Positions 1-6,357 of a stretch of DNA of 13,812 bases are shown piece after piece. A program made the translations under genes and the position numbers. Below the pieces are notes generated by a model. The model had not been told where the DNA came from and made no database searches. It saw only the letters and a list, made by a program, of their open reading frames with translations. This DNA is from Verrucomicrobiota bacterium (GTDB lineage: Bacteria > Verrucomicrobiota > Verrucomicrobiia > Verrucomicrobiales > DEV007), in the NCBI GenBank assembly GCA_020629815.1, contig JAHDCN010000045.1:1-13812 (forward strand), given 5' to 3'. Within the stretch, counting starts at the first letter, position 1, and each line of letters opens with the position of its first letter.

Positions 1-602
1 CAGCGATCGTGACCGACTTTTTCGATCACTTCCTTGAGCCATTTGCCGTTGCTGGACAGTCCACCGTGGTTTTCGACGATCACATTGAGATCCATTGCAG
101 CGCCGTGTTCCGTGAGCTTGGCGAGTCCGTCGCTGGCGAGTTTGACCTGCTCTTCCCAAGTGCCCGAGCTGCCGGCGTTAACCCGAATGGAGTGGCAGCC
201 GAGGAACTTGGCGGCGTCGAGCCATTTGCGGTGATTCTCTACCGTTTGCAGGCGTTTCTTTTCGTCGGGATCGCCGATGTTGCCTTCGCGGTCACACATG
301 ATGATCAGGCTTTTCACACCGTGGTCGGACGCACGCTGCTTCATTTTTGCGAGGTAGGCTTCGTCCTTCGCTTTATCCATGAAGAACTGATTCACATACT
401 CGAGTCCTTCAATTTTGTGTTCAGCAGCGACCTTGGCGAAATCGAGGTTATCGATCTTGCCGCCTTTCAGCTCTTTGACCAGTGTCCATTGAGCGAGAGA
501 TATCCGGAACAGAGGCTCCTTGGCGGCGTGGGCAGATCCGGCAAGGGCAGCGGTGGAGGCGGCAGACATAGCAAGAAAATCGCGACGGGTGTGTTTGTTC
601 AT
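1..602 (-). CDS. Tat-exported sugar phosphate isomerase/epimerase-like TIM-barrel protein (3' end cut by window edge)
   Basis: Reading the minus strand from the ATG at 602-600 gives 200 residues with no stop before the left edge, so the C-terminus lies outside the window. Residues 5-10 (TRRDFL) are a twin-arginine motif, followed by an Ala/Ser-rich stretch ending AGSAHA at about 26, a typical Tat signal. The rest alternates beta strands and helices as in the xylose isomerase-like/AP endonuclease 2 TIM barrel (PF01261): ISLAQW (34-39), GLEYV (66-70), SLIIM (98-102), SIRVNAG (138-144) and VIVENHGG (174-181), where E177 is the usual first metal ligand. The family covers isomerases, epimerases and dehydratases, and substrate cannot be assigned. 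Exported members are common in Verrucomicrobiota and Planctomycetota, usually in sugar catabolism. No Shine-Dalgarno is visible before the start. It is divergent from the hydrolase at 678. The long plus-strand frame over the same DNA is an antisense shadow. Confidence 0.85.
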   Translation of the reverse strand, partial: MNKHTRRDFLAMSAASTAALAGSAHAAKEPLFRISLAQWTLVKELKGGKIDNLDFAKVAAEHKIEGLEYVNQFFMDKAKDEAYLAKMKQRASDHGVKSLIIMCDREGNIGDPDEKKRLQTVENHRKWLDAAKFLGCHSIRVNAGSSGTWEEQVKLASDGLAKLTEHGAAMDLNVIVENHGGLSSNGKWLKEVIEKVGHDR

Positions 603-630
603 CACTGCCAAGGTAACACGTTTTTCCGGT

Positions 631-651
631 GGGAAAGCGATCTTGTTTCCC
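631..651. promoter_or_regulatory. Inverted repeat in the divergent intergenic region (candidate operator)
   Basis: GGGAAA (631-636) and TTTCCC (646-651) form a 6-base inverted repeat separated by 9 bases. It lies near the middle of the 75-base gap between the divergent isomerase and hydrolase genes. Position and symmetry fit a regulator controlling both genes. The half sites are short, so chance is possible. I saw no convincing -35/-10 pair here. Confidence 0.25.
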
Positions 652-677
652 GTAAAAAAGGCAGATACGCTGCGGCG

Positions 678-1538
678 ATGAAACGTCTCCTTTTTTGCCT
701 CTCTGTTTTCCTATTGCCACAGCTTTGCGAAGCCCAGCGCAACTATCCGCCTACGATCGAGGGAGCGAAGGAGATGGTTTACAAGGAAGTCGGCGACGTG
801 AAATTGAAGCTGTGGGCTTTCGAGCCAAAAGGGAAGGGTAAGAATCGACCGGCGATGGTGTTCTTTTTCGGGGGCGGCTGGAAGTCGGGCTCGCCTGAGC
901 AGTTTGTACCTCAGGCGAAGTATCTGGCCGAGCGGGGGATGGTAGGCATCGTTGCAGACTACCGCGTGGCTTCCCGTCACAAAACTTTGGCGAAAGATTG
1001 TGTCGCTGATGCACGCGATGCAATTCGGTTTGTTCGGAAGAACGCAGTTTCACTGGGAATCGACCCGAATCGCATCGGAGCGGGTGGGGGAAGTGCCGGC
1101 GGTCATATCGCGGCTTGCCTGGGTGTAATCGATGACGATGCCGAATCCAAACCGGCTGCGATGGCTCTTTTTAATCCGGCTTGTGTGTTGGCACCTTTGG
1201 ACGGGAAGTCCTATTGGAAGGAAGATCGCAGCGAGGAAATGAAAACTCGAATGGGCGTCGAACCGGAGGCCCTGTCACCAGCGCATCAAGTTTCCGAAAC
1301 AGCTGTTCCCTGTATTATTTTTCACGGCACGGATGATCCGGTGGTTCCTTTCGCGACTGCGAAGGCTTTTGCGGACAAAATGAAATCTGCCGGCGTGAAG
1401 TGCGAGCTGAAAGCCTATGACGGAGAAGGTCACGGCTTCTTCAATTTCGGTCGGAAGGGCAAAGAGAAGATCTTTCCGCAGACCATGAAGGAACTTGATG
1501 AGTTCCTGGTCGCTTTAGGGTGGCTACCAAAAAACTGA
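678..1538 (+). CDS. Secreted alpha/beta hydrolase (esterase/lipase, BD-FAE/HSL-like)
   Basis: This 286-residue protein is an alpha/beta-fold serine hydrolase, probably acting outside the cytoplasm on an ester, perhaps an acylated sugar or polysaccharide. Residues 1-19 are a Sec signal peptide (charged start, hydrophobic core, likely cleavage after CEA19). The oxyanion-hole motif FGGGW is at 64-68, in place of the usual HGGGW. The nucleophile is S139 in GGSAG (137-141), the acid is D220 in GTDDPVVP, and the catalytic histidine is H252 in GEGHGFF, so the triad looks complete. I chose the ATG at 678 because the signal peptide starts there; the same frame is open back to position 9, but that part is antisense to the isomerase gene. 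No Shine-Dalgarno is visible. It is divergent from the isomerase at 602, and its TGA (1536-1538) directly abuts the TAA of the convergent gene. Substrate is unknown. Confidence 0.85.
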   Translation: MKRLLFCLSVFLLPQLCEAQRNYPPTIEGAKEMVYKEVGDVKLKLWAFEPKGKGKNRPAMVFFFGGGWKSGSPEQFVPQAKYLAERGMVGIVADYRVASRHKTLAKDCVADARDAIRFVRKNAVSLGIDPNRIGAGGGSAGGHIAACLGVIDDDAESKPAAMALFNPACVLAPLDGKSYWKEDRSEEMKTRMGVEPEALSPAHQVSETAVPCIIFHGTDDPVVPFATAKAFADKMKSAGVKCELKAYDGEGHGFFNFGRKGKEKIFPQTMKELDEFLVALGWLPKN

Positions 1539-3371
1539 TTACTGACGAGCCAGCTTTTGCTGTGCGCGGTCCAGATCGGTTTTTGAGTCAGGAAGGCCCC
1601 GGTAGATCTCTATCGCGTTACCGATTTTACCGGCTCCTTCGTAGATTCGGCCGAGCTCCAGGCGATCGGTATCCTGCACAATTGTTTGCCGGACTTCCGG
1701 CGTCAGAATCATCAAGGTTTCGAATTCTTTCCCTGCTTTGTTGCCGAGACTAAGGAGGAGTGAAACGAATCGGGGGTCTGAAGTTACGCCAGCTCTTGCC
1801 ACTGTCATCCAGGCTTCGCTGTAGCGTTCCTGTTTTTCCAGATTTGAGCCAAGAGAAAGGATGATATCCGAATCCGTTGGGTCTTTCTCAAAGCGTTTGC
1901 GAAGAGCTTTCTCATCCTGTTCGAGAATGAAAGGGCCCTCCGGATTTTTGATTTGATCAGGATCCTGCTGTTTGGCATCGGAAACTACGGCGTTCTTCGC
2001 CAGGTCTTTGTTGGACCGGGTTTTCTTCTGAGTGCTGCCGGATTGAGCGCCGGAGGCGGGGAGGCTATTCTCAGGTGTCTCGGCTGACTTTGCCTTTGTC
2101 GCTGATGGTAGAACGAAAGCTAGAACGGAAGAGAGCAAGCTTTTCTCGTCTTTGCTTTCTGCGGTTGCGGGAACTTGCGGCTTGGTGCTGTCCGGGGCCG
2201 AAGGCGTTTGCTCCTCGTGGTTTTCTTCTGCGGGAATGACATCGGCGGCGACGACGGATGCCTTCTCTTTTTTCTTCGGCTTCGGGGCTGTTTTCTTCTC
2301 CGAAACAGTTTCTTTTTTTACCGGGCTTTTTTCTTCCTCTTTGGTCTCTTGAATCGCGACGGCTGGAAACGCGTCCTCAGCCTTTGTTCCCGGAGGAAAC
2401 TCATCCGCCAGTGAGAAAATATCGAAGGGCTCAGGCTCTGTCGTTTCGATGGCTTTTGCAGTGGCAGGCGCAGGCGGTATCAGTTCACCTGCCAGTGGGG
2501 GACCACTTTCTGCTTTCGTCTCTTCCGCTTTCACCGGAACCGGTATGTCTGCGGAAGTATCCGCGATTTTACCAGACGGAGTTTCCGGGTTCGGTGTGGA
2601 GTCTTTTTGTTTTGCGACCGTATCTGCAGATTGAGCAGGATCTGTGATATCGCTTTCCAGCTCTACTGGTTCGTTCGGGATTACTACTTCTGCGCTCAGC
2701 GTTTTCTCTACCTTTGGCTTTGGCTCCTCAACTGGAACACTGATTTTTGGCTCCTCTACCGCTGATGCGACGACCGGTGCCGGTGCCGGTTTTGTCTGCA
2801 CTGGAGGGAGAATGGCACCTTTTGCAGCTTCGATTCGCTGCGATACAGATGCCTTGAGTGCCAGTAGGTCTGTCTTCCCTTTTTTCGAAAGAAAGAAGGC
2901 GTAGCCCAACCAGCCGACGGTTACGAAAAGTGCTACCAAAATGCACTTGGCGAGAAAGCCGAGTAAAGAGGGGCGCCTTCTTGGCTCGGGAAGCTCACCG
3001 ATTGGTGGAATTACACTCTGAAATGATGGCTGAACCGGAGAGTTTTCTTCGTCTCTATCTACTGCTTCCGTATCGCTTAGTACATCCGTAAACATTTTGC
3101 GCTTGGGAGGTTTCGGCAATGGTTCGTTCGGCTCCTCTGTAACTGTTGCTGAAGAGGGTAGGGGGAGTGGCGTTTCGCCGGGCTGATCCCAGGTGGGAAA
3201 CTCCGGAAAGTTCACATTATTGCGCGTTTCGTGAGGCGAGCGTCCGCTGACCCAGGGAGGGGGCAATGGCCCTCTGGCCTGCGGCTCAGAAAAACTGGGC
3301 TGAGAGCGTTTCTCCCTGGATTCCGGGAAGGGGTCTTTTGGAGTTGGGAATGATTTGTGCGGATCACTCAT
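1539..3371 (-). CDS. Single-pass membrane protein with Pro/Glu/Lys-rich stalk and TPR-like C-terminal region
   Basis: I do not recognise this 610-residue protein as a named family. Residues 1-130 are Pro-rich and polar, probably cytoplasmic. RRR (131-133) precedes one hydrophobic helix at about 136-161, giving an N-in, C-out prediction. Residues 165-475 are a low-complexity Pro, Glu, Lys, Ala and Ser region likely to be an extended periplasmic stalk. The last 135 or so residues (476-610) form amphipathic helix pairs such as DIILSLGSNLEKQERYSEAW and LGRIYEGAGKIGNAIEIY that resemble degenerate tetratricopeptide repeats, a protein-binding fold. The layout recalls TonB or FimV-like scaffold proteins, but no TonB C-terminal or LysM domain is visible. 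It begins 21 bases after the small membrane protein gene and is probably cotranscribed with it. The start is preceded only by a weak GAG. Its stop touches that of the hydrolase, with no room for a separate terminator. Confidence 0.75.
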   Translation of the reverse strand: MSDPHKSFPTPKDPFPESREKRSQPSFSEPQARGPLPPPWVSGRSPHETRNNVNFPEFPTWDQPGETPLPLPSSATVTEEPNEPLPKPPKRKMFTDVLSDTEAVDRDEENSPVQPSFQSVIPPIGELPEPRRRPSLLGFLAKCILVALFVTVGWLGYAFFLSKKGKTDLLALKASVSQRIEAAKGAILPPVQTKPAPAPVVASAVEEPKISVPVEEPKPKVEKTLSAEVVIPNEPVELESDITDPAQSADTVAKQKDSTPNPETPSGKIADTSADIPVPVKAEETKAESGPPLAGELIPPAPATAKAIETTEPEPFDIFSLADEFPPGTKAEDAFPAVAIQETKEEEKSPVKKETVSEKKTAPKPKKKEKASVVAADVIPAEENHEEQTPSAPDSTKPQVPATAESKDEKSLLSSVLAFVLPSATKAKSAETPENSLPASGAQSGSTQKKTRSNKDLAKNAVVSDAKQQDPDQIKNPEGPFILEQDEKALRKRFEKDPTDSDIILSLGSNLEKQERYSEAWMTVARAGVTSDPRFVSLLLSLGNKAGKEFETLMILTPEVRQTIVQDTDRLELGRIYEGAGKIGNAIEIYRGLPDSKTDLDRAQQKLARQ

Positions 3372-3392
3372 GCAAGCTCGGTCTTACTCGTT

Positions 3393-3725
3393 TTACTGTC
3401 GCGGTGACTGGGCGCTCAGCTCGAGAGTCGCAATCACCTTTTCTGCCGTGAAGTTTTGGGCCATTTGATTGCTCATTCCTGAATGAATTAGGAAAGCTGC
3501 AGCAACTGCGGCTCCTGCAAGTACGAAACCTACTAAGGTCTCGCATGCGCGGGTAGATCCCCCGGACTCCAAGGTAGTTGGATCTGCGGGGCTACCAGCT
3601 GCGCCGTTGAGCGATTGCAGCGGCTGGTTCGATTGGGCGGGGATTAGGGAATCCATCTCACGATAGGAGAGTTCCTGATTTTGAGGATAAGCGGCTTGTG
3701 TGGTCGGGTTTGATTGAGTTTTCAT
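3393..3725 (-). CDS. Small single-pass membrane protein of unknown function
   Basis: The protein has 110 residues and no family I recognise. Residues 1-60 are polar and rich in Gln, Asn, Ser and Pro; a hydrophobic Gly/Ala-rich helix runs from about 63 to 81 (LVGFVLAGAAVAAAFLI); residues 82-110 are a short hydrophilic tail. There is no N-terminal signal peptide, so it should sit in the inner membrane as a single-pass protein. I chose ATG at 3725; an in-frame TTG lies 15 bases upstream at 3740 but adds only five residues and has no ribosome binding site either. The gene lies 21 bases upstream of the 610-residue membrane protein gene on the same strand. Together with the promoter at 3761-3789 this suggests a two-gene operon whose products may act together in the membrane. 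Confidence 0.7.
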   Translation of the reverse strand: MKTQSNPTTQAAYPQNQELSYREMDSLIPAQSNQPLQSLNGAAGSPADPTTLESGGSTRACETLVGFVLAGAAVAAAFLIHSGMSNQMAQNFTAEKVIATLELSAQSPRQ

Positions 3726-3760
3726 AAAAAAGAACGTCAATTTCGATAAATTACTCCAAA

Positions 3761-3789
3761 ATTATAAAATTTGTAACTCTTTCGTGCAA
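3761..3789 (-). promoter_or_regulatory. Candidate sigma-70 promoter for the two membrane-protein genes
   Basis: On the minus strand a perfect TATAAT (3766-3761) lies 17 bases downstream of TTGCAC (3789-3784), which matches the -35 consensus TTGACA at its first three bases. Transcription would start near 3753, leaving a leader of about 28 bases before the ATG at 3725. The surrounding DNA is AT-rich compared with the genes. The GGAG in the leader is too far from the ATG to be its Shine-Dalgarno. Confidence 0.5.
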
Positions 3790-3892
3790 AAAGTCTCGGT
3801 TTTGAGAAAAATTGATGTTTTTGATTTTCAGAATAGCGTGCGCGTCTTGAGCAGTGAGTGAGTCGTATCTCTTAGTAGGGTGTCGATTTTGC

Positions 3893-3942
3893 ATTCCGAA
3901 AAGAGCGTCTATCGCGATTGACATTTAATTCGGAATCGATTC
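3893..3942. promoter_or_regulatory. Nested inverted repeats upstream of the polyprenyl synthase gene
   Basis: ATTCCGAA (3893-3900) is repeated inverted as TTCGGAAT (3929-3936), 28 bases apart. The right copy overlaps a perfect 10-base palindrome, GAATCGATTC (3933-3942). The pair encloses a TTGACA at 3918-3923 that has no good -10 partner. This could be a regulator site or an alternative promoter region for the gene starting at 3966, but no factor can be named. Confidence 0.25.
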
Positions 3943-3965
3943 AGTGACGGCCCCAAAAATATCCG

Positions 3966-5003
3966 ATGAATACTACGGAAACGGAAAAACAGGAAAGTAG
4001 CCAGGACCTTGCCGATCTTGTAGGAAGTGAGGATTCTCCCTTCGCTTTTTTGCGTCCGGAGCTGGACAGGATCGAGAAGATCATCAGGGAGCAGGCGGCC
4101 GATTTTGACCCTGCAGTGGAACCCTACATAGCCTACCTATGTAACACGTCGGGAAAAAGGATTCGTCCAGCACTTACGTATTTGGCAGGAGGGGCAACCG
4201 GAGAAATTGGCCCGGATCACGATAAGTTGGCTTTGGTCCTCGAGCTTATCCACATCGCCACTTTGGTGCATGACGATATCATTGACGGAGCGGATATTCG
4301 TCGCCAGACGCCAACTGCCAACGCGAAATGGGGAAATGCTTTGAGCGTTCTCCTGGGGGACAGCCTGTTTTCGCATGCGCTCATGCTTTCCTCTGAATTC
4401 GAAGATCGCCGCATTGCCCGGGGAGTGGCGAAATCTGCTAACGATGTTTGCACCGGGGAGATCATCCAGACTCAGCGCCGATTTGACCTGAATCTGAGCC
4501 GCGAATGTTACTTCGATATCATTGAGAAAAAGACCGCGGCACTGTTTGCTGCAGCGATGAAGCTGGGCGCCCTGATCAATGAGCAGCCTGATGAGGTGGC
4601 AGATGCGCTGGGGGACTTTGGTTTAAAGATTGGAACCGCCTATCAAATCTATGATGACTGCATTGACCTGGTAGGCAGTGAAGAAGAGTTCGGCAAAACG
4701 CTGAGAACAGATTTAAATAAGGGCAAGCTCACCTTGCCAATCTTGAATTTGCTGGACAGCTCTACGGAAAAGCAGAGAGAAAAGCTGCATCGCCTGCTGC
4801 TGCAGAAAGAGCCCGTCGACACAGATGCATTGGCCAGCATTGCTGATTATGTTGGTTCGATTGAGTCTGCTGTCGATACAGGGCAGAAGCTCGTCCAGGA
4901 TGCTACCGATTCCCTGTCTGCTCTTTCTGACAGCGATTACCGGGATTCTCTTTTGGGCATCGCTAGTTTCTTGAATCTCCTTCTCGAAAGCTGTAGGCAG
5001 TGA
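3966..5003 (+). CDS. Long-chain all-trans polyprenyl diphosphate synthase (quinone side chain)
   Basis: This 345-residue cytoplasmic enzyme condenses isopentenyl diphosphate with an allylic diphosphate. It carries the full set of trans-prenyltransferase signatures: GKRIRP at 63-68, the first Asp-rich motif DDIID at 103-107, EKKT at 187-190, the second Asp-rich motif DDCID at 230-234, and the KGK lysines at 252-254. The fifth residue before the first Asp-rich motif is Ala98 (IATLVHDD), as in octaprenyl synthase IspB. Short-chain FPP synthases have a bulky aromatic there that stops elongation, so the product is probably C30 or longer and serves menaquinone or ubiquinone synthesis. Exact chain length cannot be read from sequence. 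Residues 1-25 are an acidic extension. No Shine-Dalgarno precedes the ATG. It is divergent from the membrane-protein operon, and the downstream glutamine synthetase has its own promoter. Confidence 0.9.
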   Translation: MNTTETEKQESSQDLADLVGSEDSPFAFLRPELDRIEKIIREQAADFDPAVEPYIAYLCNTSGKRIRPALTYLAGGATGEIGPDHDKLALVLELIHIATLVHDDIIDGADIRRQTPTANAKWGNALSVLLGDSLFSHALMLSSEFEDRRIARGVAKSANDVCTGEIIQTQRRFDLNLSRECYFDIIEKKTAALFAAAMKLGALINEQPDEVADALGDFGLKIGTAYQIYDDCIDLVGSEEEFGKTLRTDLNKGKLTLPILNLLDSSTEKQREKLHRLLLQKEPVDTDALASIADYVGSIESAVDTGQKLVQDATDSLSALSDSDYRDSLLGIASFLNLLLESCRQ

Positions 5004-5032
5004 TCTTTTCGTATTTTCTAGAAGGAAAGGTC
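5002..5032 (+). terminator. Weak hairpin after the polyprenyl synthase gene, possible terminator
   Basis: GATCTTTTC (5002-5010) can pair with GGAAAGGTC (5024-5032) over nine positions, two of them G-U, around a 13-base loop. It begins within the TGA stop codon. No T run follows, so as an intrinsic terminator it is weak. Confidence 0.25.
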
Positions 5033-5112
5033 GGATGTTTGTGGAGAAACAGAATTTTGGCCTTTGCTTTCCGCAGAAAACAGATCAAATTCCTCACTCC
5101 CAACAGGGAATC

Positions 5113-5128
5113 TGGCACGGAAACTGCT
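5113..5128 (+). promoter_or_regulatory. Sigma-54 (RpoN) -24/-12 promoter of the glutamine synthetase gene
   Basis: TGGCACG (5113-5119) exactly matches the -24 element. The -12 element is CTGCT (5124-5128), matching TTGCW except at its first base. The invariant GG (5114-5115) and GC (5126-5127) are separated by exactly 10 bases, as sigma-54 requires. Transcription would start near 5139, giving a leader of about 67 bases. Sigma-54 promoters need an enhancer-binding activator such as NtrC. I see no clear strong dyad for one between 5004 and 5110, although that region is long enough to hold a site. Confidence 0.75.
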
Positions 5129-5154
5129 TTTCCTTCGAGCCGGTAATTCAACCC

Positions 5155-5173
5155 GGAGTTCAGTAAAAACTCC
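5155..5173 (+). promoter_or_regulatory. Small hairpin in the glutamine synthetase mRNA leader
   Basis: GGAGTT (5155-5160) and AACTCC (5168-5173) form a perfect 6-base stem with a 7-base loop, 16 bases after the predicted transcription start and 32 bases before the ATG. It may stabilise the 5' end or affect translation. It is too small to be a recognised riboswitch. Confidence 0.3.
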
Positions 5174-5205
5174 AAACACCAAATACACATAAAACCAGTA
5201 CTATA

Positions 5206-6216
5206 ATGGCTAAACTGAAATTGGAATATCTCTGGCTCGATGGATATGAGCCCGTAGCAAACCTCCGTGGCAAGACAAAGATTCTTGATGGCGATCCTGA
5301 TAAATTGACTCTCGAAGACCTTCCCGAGTGGGGTTTTGACGGTAGTTCAACTCTTCAGGCAGACGGCAGTGACTCAGATTGTATGCTCAAGCCGATTGCT
5401 TTGTATCCTGACTCAACTCGACTGAACGGTTTCCTCGTCATGTGTGAAGTTATGCTTCCTAACGGCGACCCTCACCCATCCAATGCTCGCGCTACAATTC
5501 CTGAAGACGAAGGTCTCTGGATTGGTCTGGAGCAGGAATACTTCCTTTATCAGGATGGACGTCCTCTTGGATGGCCGGAAGAAGGTTACCCGAACCCACA
5601 GGGTGAGTACTACTGTGGCGCTGGATACAACGCTGTTGGCGATATTGCCCGCACCATCGTAGAAGAGCACCTCAACATCTGTCTTGATGCTGGCATCAAT
5701 CACGAAGGTATCAACGCCGAGGTGGCCAAAGGCCAATGGGAATTCCAGGTTTTCGGAAAAGGTTCTGCTACTGCAGCTGACCAAATCTGGGTAGCTCGCT
5801 ACATCCTGAACCGCGTTTGCGAAAAATACGGCGTTCACGTTGAGTATCACTGTAAGCCTTTCACCGGTGACTGGAATGGTTCCGGTATGCACTGTAACTT
5901 CTCTACTGAGTATCTTCGTGAAACCGGTGGTAAAGAATACTTCGAAAAACTTATGGCTCAGTTCGAGAAAAATTGCGAAGAGCACATCGCTGCTTACGGT
6001 CCAGACAACCACTTGCGTCTGACTGGTCTTCACGAGACACAGTCGATCGACAAGTTCAGCTACGGTGTAGCTGACCGTGGTGCTTCTGTCCGTGTTCCAC
6101 ACGCTTTCGTTCAGAACGACTACAAAGGATACCTCGAAGATCGTCGTCCTAACTCACAGGGCGACCCATACAAGATCGTATCTCGCGTATCCAGGACTAT
6201 CGCAGAAGTCAGCTAA
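5206..6216 (+). CDS. glnII: Glutamine synthetase, type II (GSII, eukaryotic-type)
   Basis: The 336-residue enzyme makes glutamine from glutamate, ammonia and ATP in the cytoplasm. The length and motifs are those of the short GSII class found in eukaryotes, rhizobia and Streptomyces, not the roughly 470-residue GSI. They include WGFDGSST (42-49, beta-grasp domain), GLEQEYFL (107-114, metal-binding Glu), NAEVAKGQWEFQ (170-181), NGSGMHCNFST (224-234), GLHET (274-278), ADRGASVRVP (289-298) and YLEDRRP (309-315). GSII lacks the adenylylated Tyr loop of GSI, so control is expected mainly at transcription, consistent with the sigma-54 promoter at 5113. Codon use is strongly biased (GGT, CGT, TTC, AAC), suggesting high expression; this same bias opens a 229-codon antisense frame that is not a gene. 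No Shine-Dalgarno is visible before the ATG. The gene has its own promoter and terminator and is probably monocistronic. Confidence 0.95.
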   Translation: MAKLKLEYLWLDGYEPVANLRGKTKILDGDPDKLTLEDLPEWGFDGSSTLQADGSDSDCMLKPIALYPDSTRLNGFLVMCEVMLPNGDPHPSNARATIPEDEGLWIGLEQEYFLYQDGRPLGWPEEGYPNPQGEYYCGAGYNAVGDIARTIVEEHLNICLDAGINHEGINAEVAKGQWEFQVFGKGSATAADQIWVARYILNRVCEKYGVHVEYHCKPFTGDWNGSGMHCNFSTEYLRETGGKEYFEKLMAQFEKNCEEHIAAYGPDNHLRLTGLHETQSIDKFSYGVADRGASVRVPHAFVQNDYKGYLEDRRPNSQGDPYKIVSRVSRTIAEVS

Positions 6217-6252
6217 CGCTATTTCTGACGTAAAGATTTTTATCTTTTGCGA

Positions 6253-6285
6253 AACGCCCGGCTCGAAAGAGTCGGGCGTTTTTTT
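6253..6285 (+). terminator. Intrinsic terminator of the glutamine synthetase gene
   Basis: A 12-base-pair GC-rich stem (6253-6264 with 6269-6280, one G-U pair) closed by a GAAA tetraloop runs straight into a run of seven T (6279-6285). It starts 36 bases after the glutamine synthetase stop, and is the clearest terminator in the window. Confidence 0.92.
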
Positions 6286-6336
6286 GTAACGTTTTTTCGG
6301 TTCGAGGCATGATTGCTTTTCGGAAGGAGCGTCGTT

Positions 6337-6357
6337 ATGATTGGCCATTATTTATGA
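6337..6357 (+). CDS. Six-codon leader ORF (MIGHYL) overlapping the DUF1080 start
   Basis: ATG at 6337 is preceded, at 7 bases, by GGAAGGAG (6322-6329), the best Shine-Dalgarno in the window. The frame reads Met-Ile-Gly-His-Tyr-Leu and stops at TGA 6355-6357, overlapping the ATG of the signal-peptide protein (6354) by the four bases ATGA. This is the classic geometry of translational coupling. It may be a leader peptide that delivers ribosomes to the downstream start, or chance. Confidence 0.35.
   Translation: MIGHYL

Noticed and set aside
9..677. Plus-strand open frame continuing upstream of the alpha/beta hydrolase (223 extra residues)
   Set aside because: The minus strand here encodes a clear Tat-signal TIM-barrel protein, and the hydrolase signal peptide starts at 678, so the extension is an antisense shadow.
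2813..2830. TGGCACC...GC string resembling a sigma-54 promoter
   Set aside because: The GG to GC spacing is 8 rather than 10 bases, and it lies inside the 610-residue protein gene on the opposite strand.
3918..3923. Perfect TTGACA before the polyprenyl synthase gene as a -35 box
   Set aside because: The sequence 16-18 bases downstream (around 3941-3946) does not resemble TATAAT, so no complete promoter can be called.
5202..5207. TATAAT at the glutamine synthetase start as a -10 box
   Set aside because: It overlaps the ATG itself, so a transcript starting from it would lack the start codon.
5413..6102. 229-codon minus-strand open frame within the glutamine synthetase gene
   Set aside because: It lies wholly antisense to a strongly conserved enzyme gene and arises from that gene's biased codon use; the product shows no recognisable domain.
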